Positions 18,794-28,344 of a DNA stretch of 48,874 nucleotides are shown one piece after another (the stretch's first letter is position 1; every line of letters starts with the position of its first letter). The stretch is from the NCBI RefSeq assembly GCF_014861395.1, contig NZ_RRYV01000009.1, forward strand, positions 1-48,874, in the 5' to 3' direction. The DNA comes from Psychrobacter sp. FME13. Lineage in GTDB: Bacteria; Pseudomonadota; Gammaproteobacteria; Pseudomonadales; Moraxellaceae. The position numbers were made by a program, and so were the translations under genes. Below the pieces are notes generated by a model. That model ran no database searches. It worked only from the letters and a program-made list of their open reading frames with translations, and was not told the DNA's origin.

Positions 18794-19339
18794 ATGCCAA
18801 ACATGATGCCAGAATCACAAACAGTGAATAAAAGTAATTTTGTGACATGTGATTTATTAGACGCCAACCCTAAGTCGCAGGTCTGCTTGCCAAATATTGA
18901 AGGCAAGTCATTTTATAGTTTTGGTGGCAAGGACAAATTTTGCGGTGAAATTGTGACTGTTAAATGCTTTGAAGATAACAGTCGCGTGAAATCATTGTTA
19001 AATAGTGATGGCAGAGATAAAGATGGCAATGGCAAAATATTGGTCGTCGATGGTGGAGGTTCGATGCGCTGTGCACTGTTAGGTGACATGATTGCGCAGG
19101 CGGCAATCGATAACGGCTGGGCAGGTGTCATTGTATATGGCTGTGTGCGCGATGTGGATGATATGGCGGATATGGCTATTGGGATAAAAGCACTCGGTTG
19201 TATCCCGCGTAAATCGAACCGTCGTGACGAAGGGCAGACTGATATTGAAATTAGCTTTGGCGATTTAACCTTAACTTCAGGCATGTTTGTTTATGCAGAC
19301 AATAACGGCATCATCGCTAGCGATAGGCCGTTAATTTAG
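18794..19339 (+). CDS. rraA: Ribonuclease E activity regulator RraA
   Basis: Trimeric protein that binds RNase E and lowers its activity. Residues CDLLDANP, the glycine-rich block VVDGGGSMRCALLGD, the conserved VYGCVRDVDDM and the CIPRKSNRRDEGQ segment are RraA hallmarks. 181 aa (E. coli 161), with ~10 extra N-terminal residues. The start has a strong AAGGAG. Confidence 0.93.
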   Translation: MPNMMPESQTVNKSNFVTCDLLDANPKSQVCLPNIEGKSFYSFGGKDKFCGEIVTVKCFEDNSRVKSLLNSDGRDKDGNGKILVVDGGGSMRCALLGDMIAQAAIDNGWAGVIVYGCVRDVDDMADMAIGIKALGCIPRKSNRRDEGQTDIEISFGDLTLTSGMFVYADNNGIIASDRPLI

Positions 19340-19410
19340 AAAAAATATCTTTTATCATGAGTCTTAATGATGCGTAAAATGTGAAGTGACAAACCGTTAC
19401 GGCATAAGTT

Positions 19411-19438
19411 TTGGTAATTGCGCAAATATTCGTATAAT
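19411..19438 (+). promoter_or_regulatory. Candidate mfd promoter
   Basis: TTGGTA, 16-bp spacer, TATAAT; the -10 ends 34 bp before the chosen mfd ATG. Confidence 0.5.
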
Positions 19439-19472
19439 AGCTATCTGACTCTTAAATTTGATCCTATCCTTT

Positions 19473-22400
19473 ATGCCTATCACTGCTTTGACTGACGCGT
19501 TTGACCCGATTAACCAGCAGCTATTTCCTATCCAAAATGCCCAGCGCCGTTGGTTAGCGCCTGTGCATGGAGCCGTCAGTAGTTTATGGCTGGCAAGTTT
19601 GATGCAGGCATCGATAGGGGATGTTGCTGACCGACTAAAAGTCGTGGTGACGCGAGACCAAAATCAGCTCAATCAGATAGAGACTGAGTTGGCATTTTGC
19701 GGGGTAGATGCTTATGTGTTTCCTGATTGGGAGACACTGACTTATGATGAGTTGTCACCACATCAAGACATTGTTAGTGAGCGCATCAACCTATTAACCG
19801 ATATGCCAACATCAGGTGTATTGCTGATATCAGTACAAGCGTTGATGCATCGAGTGGCGCCACCTAGCTGGTTGATTGGTCAACATTTTGATTTGAGTGT
19901 GGGAGATCAGTTTGATATCAGTACCCAGCGCGGATTATTGGCAAAGGCAGGCTACCGAGCTGTTGATAATGTCTTTGAACCAGGTGAGTTTGCTGTGCGC
20001 GGTAGTATCATTGATATCTTTGCCATGGGTCAGCCGTTTCCGTTGCGTCTTGATTTATTCGATGATGAGATTGAGACGATTCGATTTTTTAACCCGCAGA
20101 CTCAGCGTACATTAACCGTCGATGACCTCAAGTCAATGATGAGTGGTAATGATAGTAATATTGGTAAAGAGTCACTATCACTACTACATAAATTGCCAGA
20201 CATCTCAAAACCCCTTCAGCAATTCCAAATATTACCCGCAAAAGAGTTCCCGCTCGATGAAGGGCGTGAGACTTTTCGTACCAATTTTGCCGCGATGTTC
20301 CCTAATAGCAGTAGTCGTAAGTTTGAACTACACAAAGATGTGATGGCAGGTATTGCTAGTAGTGGACTTGAATACTATCAACCATTGTTTTTTGACATAA
20401 AAGAGTGGGAAGCTGAAAGCAGCTTATTCTCTTATTTACCAAACGATGCCTTGTTTATCACCGATGAGTTGATAACTGAAAAACAAGCAGATTATTGGTC
20501 ACAAATTCAGCGCCGCTATGAAGAGCGTCGCCATGATATTGATAAGCCAATCGTTGCTCCTGAGTTACTATACTTGTTATCCAATACCCTTAATGAGCAG
20601 CTTAATCACTACCCCCGTGTCATTTTAAGTGCTCGTGACGAGGTTGCGACGAATAAACAACAAGGTGTGGTCACCCTAACCGCCCAAGAACCGCCGCAGC
20701 TAGCAGTGAATCATCAAAAAGCTGAGCCGCTTACTGAGCTGTTAGGTTTCTTAGAGAGACAAGCACAAACGGCAACGCCAGTATTGATTGTTGCCGAAAC
20801 AGCTGGTCGTCGTGAGATTCTAACTGAGCTGTTCAAAGGTAAAATCGATATTAAAGCCTATGATAGCTTTGAAGCTTTTCTAGTAGCAGACAAAACGAGT
20901 GGTGCTGGTCATAAAAAGTTACCACAGGTTGGTCTAACCGTTGCGCCTATTGAACGTGGGGTTTATGTCCCTGAGCGCCTAGTACTGATTAGTGAAACGC
21001 AACTATTTGGTCGTCAGGTACTGCAAACCCGGCGCCGTCGTCAAAGCGGCGTGTCAGAAGAATTTTTAGTAAAGAGTGTTACCGAAATAACAGCAGGCAG
21101 TCCTGTTGTTCATATTGAACACGGCGTTGGGCGTTATAATGGCTTGATTACGTTAGATGTGGGTGATGGCGATCAAGAGTTTATCCATCTTAAATATGAC
21201 GATGATGCCAGCATTTATGTGCCAGTGGCTAACTTGCAAATGATTAGCCGTTATAGCGGCGGCGATCCAGCACTTGCACCGCTGCATAAGATTGGTAGTG
21301 GTAAATGGGACAAAGCTAAGCAAAAAGCATTGGAGCAAATTCATGATGTCGCAGCTGAATTGCTTAATATGCAAGCAAGGCGCGAAGCCAAAGTGGGTAT
21401 TCATTTTAAAATAGATGCTTCACAATATGATCTATTTGCCAGTCAGTTTGCGTTTGAAGAAACACCTGACCAAGCAAATGCTATCCATGCAGTGATCGAA
21501 GACATGAGACAAAATCAGCCGATGGATCGTCTTATCTGCGGCGATGTTGGTTTCGGTAAAACAGAAGTTGCTATGCGCGCCGCTTTTATTGCGGTGAGTG
21601 CAGGCTATCAAGTGGCTGTATTGGTGCCGACTACATTGCTGGCAGGTCAACATGAAGACAATTTCCGTGATCGCTTTGCGGACTGGCCAATACGTATCGA
21701 AACACTATCACGATTTGGTGGCAAAAAGCATCAAGATACGGTTTTAGCGGATTTAGCAGAGGGTAAAGTTGATATCGTTATTGGTACCCATAAGTTATTG
21801 CAACCTGATGTAAAATTTTCTAATTTAGGTCTCATGATTGTCGATGAAGAACATCGCTTTGGTGTGCGTCATAAAGAGCGTATTAAGGCCATTCAGACCG
21901 ATGTCGATAGCTTGTCTATGACGGCAACTCCTATCCCTAGAACGCTTAATATGGCGTTGTCAGGCATGCGTGATATGTCGATTATCGCAACACCACCAGC
22001 ACGCCGTCTGGCGATTAAAACCTTTGTCATGCAAAAGACAGAAGCCTTGATGAAAGAAGCTATCTTGCGTGAGTTGTTGCGCGGTGGACAGGTTTATCTA
22101 TTACATAATGATGTAGCGAGCATTGAGCGCATGGCAGAGACCATTCGTGAGTTGGTTCCTGAAGCACGAGTAGGTGTTGCACATGGACAGATGCAAGAGC
22201 GTCAACTTGAACAAGTGATGCAGCAGTTCTATCACAAAAAATTTAATGTGCTGGTATGCTCGACCATTATCGAAACGGGTATTGATGTGCCCAACTCTAA
22301 TACTATTATTATTGAGCGTGCTGATAAATTTGGTCTGGCTCAGTTGCATCAGCTACGTGGCCGTGTTGGTCGTAGTCATCACCAGGCTTATTGTTATTTA

Positions 22401-23120
22401 CTTGTGCCTTCTATTAAAGGTCTAAAAGGCGATGCTAAACGCCGATTACATGCGATTGAACGTGCCAACACATTGGGCGCAGGGTTTATGCTGGCAAGTG
22501 AGGATTTAGAGATTCGCGGGGCAGGTGAGATACTCGGTAAGCAGCAAAGTGGAAATATGCAAGTGATTGGCTTTAGCTTATATATGGATATGCTAGAGCG
22601 TGCGACAAAGGCGATAAAAGCAGGCAAAGAGCCTGATTTGAGTACGCCATTATCACTCACCAGTGAGATTAATCTACACAGCTCTGCACTGATACCAGAA
22701 GAATACTTACATGATGTGCATCAACGTTTGTTATTTTATAAACGCATCAGTAATGCCGATGATAAAGAGGCGCTGACGGATATTCGGACTGAAATGATTG
22801 ACCGTTTTGGTATGCTACCAGATCAAACCAAGCAACTGTTCGCCATTCATGGCCTGCGTTTACAAGCAGAACCACTGAAAATTAATAAAATTGATGCGAA
22901 TAGCAATAGCATGACACTAGAGTTTGCGCCTGATACGCCCGTTGATGCCTTAGCTATCATTAAATTAATTCAGACAGATGGTCAGCGTTATCGAATGAAC
23001 GGTGCGTCTGGCATTCGTTATCAACATGCCGATAAACTCGAAACACCACAACAGCGTGTGACAGTGATTCAAGAATTATTACGCTATTTTAGCGAGCATA
23101 TGGTGGCAGAGCCTGTCTAG
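19473..23120 (+). CDS. mfd: Transcription-repair coupling factor
   Basis: DNA translocase that removes RNA polymerase stalled at lesions and recruits UvrA. In order: UvrB-like N-terminal module (about residues 20-400), CarD-like RNAP-interaction domain (AGSPVVHIEHGVGRYNGL), helicase domain with Walker A GDVGFGKTE, DEEH box, and TATPIPRTLN, then RGRVGRSHHQAYCYLL and the C-terminal TRCF domain. From ATG 19473 it is 1215 aa (E. coli 1148). An in-frame TTG at 19458 is less likely. The coding region carries no frameshift. Confidence 0.97.
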   Translation: MPITALTDAFDPINQQLFPIQNAQRRWLAPVHGAVSSLWLASLMQASIGDVADRLKVVVTRDQNQLNQIETELAFCGVDAYVFPDWETLTYDELSPHQDIVSERINLLTDMPTSGVLLISVQALMHRVAPPSWLIGQHFDLSVGDQFDISTQRGLLAKAGYRAVDNVFEPGEFAVRGSIIDIFAMGQPFPLRLDLFDDEIETIRFFNPQTQRTLTVDDLKSMMSGNDSNIGKESLSLLHKLPDISKPLQQFQILPAKEFPLDEGRETFRTNFAAMFPNSSSRKFELHKDVMAGIASSGLEYYQPLFFDIKEWEAESSLFSYLPNDALFITDELITEKQADYWSQIQRRYEERRHDIDKPIVAPELLYLLSNTLNEQLNHYPRVILSARDEVATNKQQGVVTLTAQEPPQLAVNHQKAEPLTELLGFLERQAQTATPVLIVAETAGRREILTELFKGKIDIKAYDSFEAFLVADKTSGAGHKKLPQVGLTVAPIERGVYVPERLVLISETQLFGRQVLQTRRRRQSGVSEEFLVKSVTEITAGSPVVHIEHGVGRYNGLITLDVGDGDQEFIHLKYDDDASIYVPVANLQMISRYSGGDPALAPLHKIGSGKWDKAKQKALEQIHDVAAELLNMQARREAKVGIHFKIDASQYDLFASQFAFEETPDQANAIHAVIEDMRQNQPMDRLICGDVGFGKTEVAMRAAFIAVSAGYQVAVLVPTTLLAGQHEDNFRDRFADWPIRIETLSRFGGKKHQDTVLADLAEGKVDIVIGTHKLLQPDVKFSNLGLMIVDEEHRFGVRHKERIKAIQTDVDSLSMTATPIPRTLNMALSGMRDMSIIATPPARRLAIKTFVMQKTEALMKEAILRELLRGGQVYLLHNDVASIERMAETIRELVPEARVGVAHGQMQERQLEQVMQQFYHKKFNVLVCSTIIETGIDVPNSNTIIIERADKFGLAQLHQLRGRVGRSHHQAYCYLLVPSIKGLKGDAKRRLHAIERANTLGAGFMLASEDLEIRGAGEILGKQQSGNMQVIGFSLYMDMLERATKAIKAGKEPDLSTPLSLTSEINLHSSALIPEEYLHDVHQRLLFYKRISNADDKEALTDIRTEMIDRFGMLPDQTKQLFAIHGLRLQAEPLKINKIDANSNSMTLEFAPDTPVDALAIIKLIQTDGQRYRMNGASGIRYQHADKLETPQQRVTVIQELLRYFSEHMVAEPV

Positions 23121-23155
23121 TTATGTATATGCGTAACAGTATGCGAGTGATGGCG

Positions 23156-23203
23156 CTATTTTATCGGATAGATAACTGATAAAATAGAAAGATTAAATCT
23201 TTC
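23156..23203 (+). other. Two successive dyads after mfd
   Basis: CTATTTTATC / GATAAAATAG (perfect 10 bp, 12-nt loop) followed at once by GAAAGATT a AATCTTTC (8-bp arms, 1-nt centre). There is no proper T-run, so either weak termination or an operator for the next gene. Confidence 0.45.
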
Positions 23204-23243
23204 TACGCTTTTATTTAAGCTTCATAACAAGAGAACCGTTATT

Positions 23244-23675
23244 ATGTTCCAACTTCATCATAAACTTGCTGCTGACAGTTTTTTAGTAGGTGATTTTCCA
23301 TTATCAACTTGTCGTCTGATCAATGATTGTCAGTTTCCTTGGTTGATATTGGTCCCCCGTGTATCAGGTATCAAAGAATTGTATGAACTAACTGAAGCAG
23401 ACCAAGCGCAATTTTTACGTGAGTCGAGCTGGTTGTCAAGCCAACTTGCCAAGACCTTTCAAGCAGATAAGATGAATGTGGCAGCATTGGGTAATCAAGT
23501 GCCGCAGCTACATTTTCATCATATCGTTCGCTATCAAAATGATATGCAATGGCCCAATCCTGTATGGGGTGTTCCCGCTGTTCCTTATACTAAAGAAGTA
23601 TTGGCGCAGATGCAGCAGACTCTAATGATGGCACTACGTGGCCACCACCAAATGCCGTTTGATTGGCAAATGTAG
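23244..23675 (+). CDS. HIT family protein
   Basis: Histidine-triad nucleotide-binding protein, 143 aa. The triad block is PQLHFHHIVR, with Gln in place of the first His of the textbook HxHxH pattern but the two others kept, as in the bacterial subgroup of this type. CRLINDCQFPWLILVPR is the N-terminal strand pattern of that subgroup. It probably hydrolyses dinucleoside polyphosphates or AMP conjugates; the exact substrate is unknown. AAGAGA is a weak ribosome-binding site. The gene stands alone between mfd and a hairpin-rich spacer. Confidence 0.82.
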   Translation: MFQLHHKLAADSFLVGDFPLSTCRLINDCQFPWLILVPRVSGIKELYELTEADQAQFLRESSWLSSQLAKTFQADKMNVAALGNQVPQLHFHHIVRYQNDMQWPNPVWGVPAVPYTKEVLAQMQQTLMMALRGHHQMPFDWQM

Positions 23676-23694
23676 TTCAGTTATTTCTTAAATG

Positions 23695-23723
23695 AGGGTC
23701 TTTCTAATTACACAGACCCTTTT
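23695..23723 (+). terminator. Weak terminator after the HIT gene
   Basis: AGGGTCT / AGACCCT, 12-nt loop, then a short T-run. Confidence 0.5.
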
Positions 23724-23756
23724 AGTCCGTCACTGAATATTTATTATCATTTAAGT

Positions 23757-23793
23757 ATAAAAAAGCTAGATATTTATTATCTGGCTTTTCTAT
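23757..23793 (+). terminator. Second terminator after the HIT gene
   Basis: AAAAGCTAGAT / ATCTGGCTTTT with one G-U pair and a 7-nt loop. The remaining 250 bp before the cyclase hold only a TATAAT-like element at 23909-23914 and no gene. Confidence 0.6.
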
Positions 23794-24043
23794 TGTCAGT
23801 ATAGATAATGAATATTATAATTTTATTAATATGACTTTTAAGGCAAGATGAGTGACAAGTGGTAGGCTTTTAGCCATCAATGACATAGTTTTTATCATAT
23901 TTGAAAAGTATAATAATACGTTGACTAAGTGTTTTTACATCCAAATAACTATAAAGGTGAGTCCTGCATTTCCATTATCTCTCGATTATCCTCATGCCTT
24001 CTCGGCTTTCTGATCGTCTGTTCTTCTTAAGCGAATATTTAAT

Positions 24044-25468
24044 ATGCCTTTTCTAGATACGCCAACACCGAATCGTCCATTAAAAAATAAAGTGGCCTAT
24101 CGATTTGACTATCCAGAAGTCTTCGTTTTGATAATGACTGTTGTGTTTCTTGCTTGGCATTTTGATTTCAGAGCCACGGCAATGGCATTGGTTGTTGTTG
24201 TTGTTGTCCTGCCTAGTTTACTGATTTTGATTTACAACTACCGTCGCCAAGCCAGCTTTTGGACGTCTAATATTGTTATTATTTTATTGTCTTCAGTTAT
24301 TGGGTCGATACAGTTTTGTGCAGTAATATCTATTAGCTTAATTGCACTAATAATCTTACGTATTATTCTCAGTGGCCGTGAAAACCGATTTAAGCTGATA
24401 ATTATAGCGATAGCTGCCATCATCATTTTTTATTATGTCAGCGTGACATTGAATGGTACAGGTGTAGACTGTAAAGAAGGCTGGCTGTCGCCTTTGGTCT
24501 TATTGGCGAGTATGGTTGTTATTCTATGGCAGTTCAGGCATATTTATCAAGGATATATTGATTATGAAGTACGTGCTAATCAGGCAACTGGACGATCGAC
24601 TACGATGGTTTCAGTCATTAATAAGCTAACACGTTTTATTCCACCGCAGATTTGGGAGCCGATTGTACAGTCTGATGTTCCCGTGGCTGTCTCTAATAAA
24701 CGTGCTAAGCTGACTATTATGTTCTCAGATATCGTTGGTTTTACGGAATTGTCTGACAGTCTGAGTTCTGATAATTTGGCTGATATTTTAAATACTTATA
24801 TGCATTGTATGACTATGATTGCCAATAAGCATGGAGCAGTGCTTGATAAGTTCATTGGTGATGGTATGGTATGCTTTTTTGGTGAGCCTAATAGCCAAGG
24901 TGCGCGGCAAGATGCCTTGGACTGTATTGCCATGGCGATAGACATGCGTCGTGAAATGCGAACGTTAAGACAGAAGTGGCGTCTGATGGGTTTTGAGGGT
25001 TTGTATATACGTATGGGTATTACCACAGGGTATTGCCATGTGGGTAATTTTGGTAGTAACAACCGACTTAGTTACACATTGATTGGTAAGGAAGCCAATT
25101 TGGCAGCAAGATTAGAGTCGAGTGCTGGGAAAGATGAGATATTGATCAGCGAAAGTACGTACGATTATATTTGTCATAATTATGAGTGTCAGCATGCAGG
25201 TGCATTTCAGCTAAAAGGATTTGATAGTAAAGTACATGCATGGCGAGTGTTTGATCCTGATATTAATAAAGTTCATCTGTCAAAATGGGTTGATTACACA
25301 CTACCTGGATTTAACTTACATTTAAATTTCAAAGACATGGATTATAACGATTATCAAGATATTAGAGCACGGTTAAACTTTGCATTGGAGCGTGTCGAAC
25401 AAGAGAAAGAAAAAGCGGTCACTGATAGTATCGCAGAGAGTCAACGCAGTGACAGTAATCGTAATTAG
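24044..25468 (+). CDS. Membrane class III adenylate cyclase (CyaB-like)
   Basis: Makes cAMP from ATP at the inner membrane. About five or six helices lie in residues 25-165 (a MASE2-like sensor by layout), then the catalytic domain from ~215. Metal-binding Asp229 is in FSDIVGFT and Asp273 in KFIGDG; Lys269 and Thr345 (in YTLIGKE) fit ATP rather than GTP; Asn352 and Arg356 are the transition-state pair. All catalytic residues are present. The plan and length (474 aa) resemble Pseudomonas CyaB, which feeds cAMP to Vfr. A charged tail of ~20 residues ends the protein. No ribosome-binding site is obvious. Confidence 0.85.
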   Translation: MPFLDTPTPNRPLKNKVAYRFDYPEVFVLIMTVVFLAWHFDFRATAMALVVVVVVLPSLLILIYNYRRQASFWTSNIVIILLSSVIGSIQFCAVISISLIALIILRIILSGRENRFKLIIIAIAAIIIFYYVSVTLNGTGVDCKEGWLSPLVLLASMVVILWQFRHIYQGYIDYEVRANQATGRSTTMVSVINKLTRFIPPQIWEPIVQSDVPVAVSNKRAKLTIMFSDIVGFTELSDSLSSDNLADILNTYMHCMTMIANKHGAVLDKFIGDGMVCFFGEPNSQGARQDALDCIAMAIDMRREMRTLRQKWRLMGFEGLYIRMGITTGYCHVGNFGSNNRLSYTLIGKEANLAARLESSAGKDEILISESTYDYICHNYECQHAGAFQLKGFDSKVHAWRVFDPDINKVHLSKWVDYTLPGFNLHLNFKDMDYNDYQDIRARLNFALERVEQEKEKAVTDSIAESQRSDSNRN

Positions 25469-25526
25469 ATTTCTAGAAATAGTAGCCAAAGCCAAAAACA
25501 TTATTTAAGTAGCTGATACGTAAGTA

Positions 25527-25630
25527 ATACCATTCACAAAAATTAGAGTAGCAAGGAAAAAGAGTGCAAGTACTACACATTGTAGGCTAAGCGATTTTGA
25601 CACAGATAATCGTATTCTTGTGAATGGTAT
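25527..25630. repeat. Family C inverted-end repeat, copy 2
   Basis: A 104-bp element with perfect 13-bp terminal inverted repeats ATACCATTCACAA / TTGTGAATGGTAT. The related copy at 17037-17128 lies in the opposite orientation. Both sit between convergent genes, just before a bidirectional terminator. It looks like a miniature mobile element. Confidence 0.8.
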
Positions 25631-25653
25631 AAGTAGTCTTTCAAACGAAGTAC

Positions 25654-25689
25654 AAAAAAGCCAACTACCATTATGATAGTTGGCTTTTT
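25654..25689. terminator. Bidirectional terminator between the cyclase gene and fdx
   Basis: AAAAAAGCCAACTA / TAGTTGGCTTTTT, a perfect stem usable from both sides. Confidence 0.92.
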
Positions 25690-25724
25690 AATCTGATAAT
25701 AAAGAAATGCTTACTAATTCATGC

Positions 25725-26063
25725 CTAATGGTTTTCTTTAGCGTGGTTTAGCGTATATTTAGGTACTTCGATGGTTAAGTCTTCATCATCGAGTATCACC
25801 TGACAAGATAAGCGTGAATCAGGCTCTAATCCCCAAGCACGATCTAACAAATCCGCTTCGATATCATCCATCTCTTCTAGACTATTAAAGCCTTTACGTA
25901 CGACCACATGACAGGTTGTGCAGGCTTTTGACATCTCACAGGCATGTTCAATTTTAATGCCTTTTTCTACCAATGCTTTGCACAGGTTGCTCCCTGCCTC
26001 TAGCTCGACTTCGGCGCCGTCAGGGCAAATTTCGTGATGGGGTAGTACAGTAATTTTTGGCAT
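25725..26063 (-). CDS. fdx: ISC-type 2Fe-2S ferredoxin
   Basis: Electron donor of the ISC cluster-assembly machinery. Ligands Cys42, Cys48 and Cys51 (CEMSKACTTC) and Cys87 (LSCQVIL) have adrenodoxin-type spacing. 112 aa (E. coli 111). GGAAAG lies 8 nt before the ATG. It is the last gene of the isc run; no iscX follows, and the bidirectional terminator comes next. Confidence 0.96.
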   Translation of the reverse strand: MPKITVLPHHEICPDGAEVELEAGSNLCKALVEKGIKIEHACEMSKACTTCHVVVRKGFNSLEEMDDIEADLLDRAWGLEPDSRLSCQVILDDEDLTIEVPKYTLNHAKENH

Positions 26064-26142
26064 AAATCGTCTTTCCGAGGCTAATCAATTTAAAGAAATA
26101 AAAAGTGTAATAGGCGTGTTTGGTATCATTGAGCGCATCTGG

Positions 26143-28023
26143 CTACCAATCTTGGGCACTAGTACCAGCCATGCTGGTTTTAACGCTTTGATTCATGATA
26201 CGGGATGCAAAATTATCACTATGGGGCTTAAGTTGTACTTGTTGAGCTTCAATAACAGCTAGATCATCAGTGCCTAGCGCTGTTTTTAACATTTGTATTT
26301 GCTCAGATAATACGTTTTGTTCTTCAGGAGATAGTAATGCTGCAAACTCGTGAAGTGCAGACTCTAGCGCAAGTACTTCGCGTTCAGCTTCTACTTTGGT
26401 CTCAATTAAAGAGCGTGCATTTTTATCTTCTTCGGCATACTTAAAGCCAGCAATCAATAACTGCTCTTTCTGTTCGTCTGATAAACCATAAGAAGGTACA
26501 ATCTCAATTTTACTTTCTGTTTTGGTTGTCGTTTCTTGTGCACTGACAGTTAGCTGACCATTTGCATCAATACTAAAAGTGACTTCAATACGAGCAAATC
26601 CAGCTTTCATTGTTGGAATACCATACAGCTCAAATCGGCCAAGTGAGCGGCAATTATCTACGGTTTCGCGCTCGCCCTGTACTATATGAATCACCATACC
26701 TGTCTGACCATCTTGATACGTGGTAAATACTTGACGTTTTTTAACAGGAATAGGGGTATTGCGGGGTATCAGTACTTCCACTAGGCCACCCATGGTTTCA
26801 AGACCAAGCGAGAGAGGTGTCACGTCTAACAACAGTAGGTTGTTGTCACCATCGCCATTAACCAATTGGTGTGCAGTTTGTGCGGCGCCTAGGGCGACTA
26901 CTTCATCTGGATTAAGACGGCATAAGGGCTGTTTGGCAAAAAAATCAGTCACGACTTGCTGAATAGCGGGCATACGAGTAGAGCCGCCAACTAAGATAAC
27001 TTCATCCAAATCAGTATTAGAGAGTTTGGCATCACGCAGTACTTGCTCGCAAACGCTTAACGTACGGCGGCTAACAGGCTCTATAATAGTCAGTAAATCT
27101 ACACGGCTCAATACACCTTGATAAGACTGATTATTGACTGTGATGTCGATATCGACTTGTTCACTATCCGTCAGTGCCTGTTTATAAGCTTTGGCTTGTT
27201 GCGCCAATATTGACTTATCATGAAGACTTACCTTTTTAGGGTCGATATTCAATTGCTTAATAAGCCAGTTGGTTATGAGACGATCGATATCATCACCGCC
27301 TAATGCACTGTTACCACCAGTGGCCAATACTTCAAAGACACCATCTGTCAATTTTAAGATAGAAACATCAAACGTACCGCCACCCAAATCGTAAATTAAA
27401 TAATAGCTTTCTTTTTCGCTTGCTTCTGCAGATTGATCAAGACCATAAGCAACGGCAGCAGCGGTGGGTTCGTTTAATAAACGTAAAACTTTGATGCCAG
27501 CTGCTTGAGCTGCATCTTTAGTCGCTTGACGTTGGGCTTCATCAAAGTAAGCAGGTACGGTAATAACAGCACCTTCGATACTATCTGCAGGCAATGCACT
27601 CGCTGCACGTTGTTCAAGAGTGGCTAATATATGGGCTGATACTTCCACAGGAGATACTTCGCCTTGAGCAGTCACAAATGTAGGCATATCATCCGTGCTG
27701 CCACTTAACTCATAAGGATGAGAAAATTTGATGTCAGCTTGGCTACGACCCATAAAGCGTTTAGCCGAGACGATTGTATTTTTTGGATCATCTGCTAAAT
27801 GGGCTAGGGCATCATAGCCAACTAATGGCTTACCTGTGCTTGGATAGTAGACAACAGATGGTAATAATGTATCTGTCGCTACGCCTGCCTCTAAAACTTG
27901 TGCCTTACCTGAACGTACCACAGCGACCAATGATCGTGTGGTACCAAGATCGATACCTATACCAAAACGATGCTGGTGAGGTTGGGCGCTTTGATTGGGT
28001 TCAGCAATTTGCAATAAAGACAT
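26143..28023 (-). CDS. hscA: Fe-S protein assembly chaperone HscA
   Basis: Hsp70-type chaperone that, with HscB, releases clusters from IscU. The ATPase domain has GIDLGTTRS, IYDLGGGTFDVSIL and ILVGGSTRMP; the linker LLLDVTPLSLGLETMGG and the substrate domain follow. 626 aa from ATG 28021-28023 (E. coli 616); the frame continues 20 codons upstream, but that part is a hydrophobic leader unlike the family. It is 79 bp from fdx and 321 bp from hscB. Confidence 0.95.
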   Translation of the reverse strand: MSLLQIAEPNQSAQPHQHRFGIGIDLGTTRSLVAVVRSGKAQVLEAGVATDTLLPSVVYYPSTGKPLVGYDALAHLADDPKNTIVSAKRFMGRSQADIKFSHPYELSGSTDDMPTFVTAQGEVSPVEVSAHILATLEQRAASALPADSIEGAVITVPAYFDEAQRQATKDAAQAAGIKVLRLLNEPTAAAVAYGLDQSAEASEKESYYLIYDLGGGTFDVSILKLTDGVFEVLATGGNSALGGDDIDRLITNWLIKQLNIDPKKVSLHDKSILAQQAKAYKQALTDSEQVDIDITVNNQSYQGVLSRVDLLTIIEPVSRRTLSVCEQVLRDAKLSNTDLDEVILVGGSTRMPAIQQVVTDFFAKQPLCRLNPDEVVALGAAQTAHQLVNGDGDNNLLLLDVTPLSLGLETMGGLVEVLIPRNTPIPVKKRQVFTTYQDGQTGMVIHIVQGERETVDNCRSLGRFELYGIPTMKAGFARIEVTFSIDANGQLTVSAQETTTKTESKIEIVPSYGLSDEQKEQLLIAGFKYAEEDKNARSLIETKVEAEREVLALESALHEFAALLSPEEQNVLSEQIQMLKTALGTDDLAVIEAQQVQLKPHSDNFASRIMNQSVKTSMAGTSAQDW

Positions 28024-28097
28024 AAAATAACTCAGAGATAAAATGAATAAGTGAAATGGAGTCAGTGCAGCGTATGTATGCACTAGGGTAGTCCAAT

Positions 28098-28211
28098 GAC
28101 TATAATCAACGCATGTGTAACTTGGTACGGTTTCAATCTCATTTATTGTACAGCCATATCCTCTGTGTTTGGTTGTTTTGTATCAACCTTACATTGCTTC
28201 GACTATAGTTA
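28098..28211. repeat. Probable family B remnant between hscB and hscA
   Basis: Read on the minus strand, CTATAGTCGAAGCAATG and the following ~30 bases resemble the CTATAGTCAAGGCAATTC end of the element at 38665-38743, and the other end has TGACTATAATCAAC. It accounts for much of the 321-bp spacer 28024-28344, in which I see no gene. Confidence 0.4.
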
Positions 28212-28344
28212 GTCTACTCTGCAAATAGAAAAGAGTAACGGCTCACAGTTCTGAGATAAGAGATTGCTACTGCTATTTTAGCCAAATATTTAGAAATCGG
28301 TATTCGACTCTAGTTTATGGATAAGAGGCGCAACTTGCAGATAG

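Noticed and set aside
23509-23541. HIT protein considered inactive because the first triad His is Gln
   Set aside because: Related bacterial HIT proteins share this form; the remaining histidines are present, so loss of activity is not supported.
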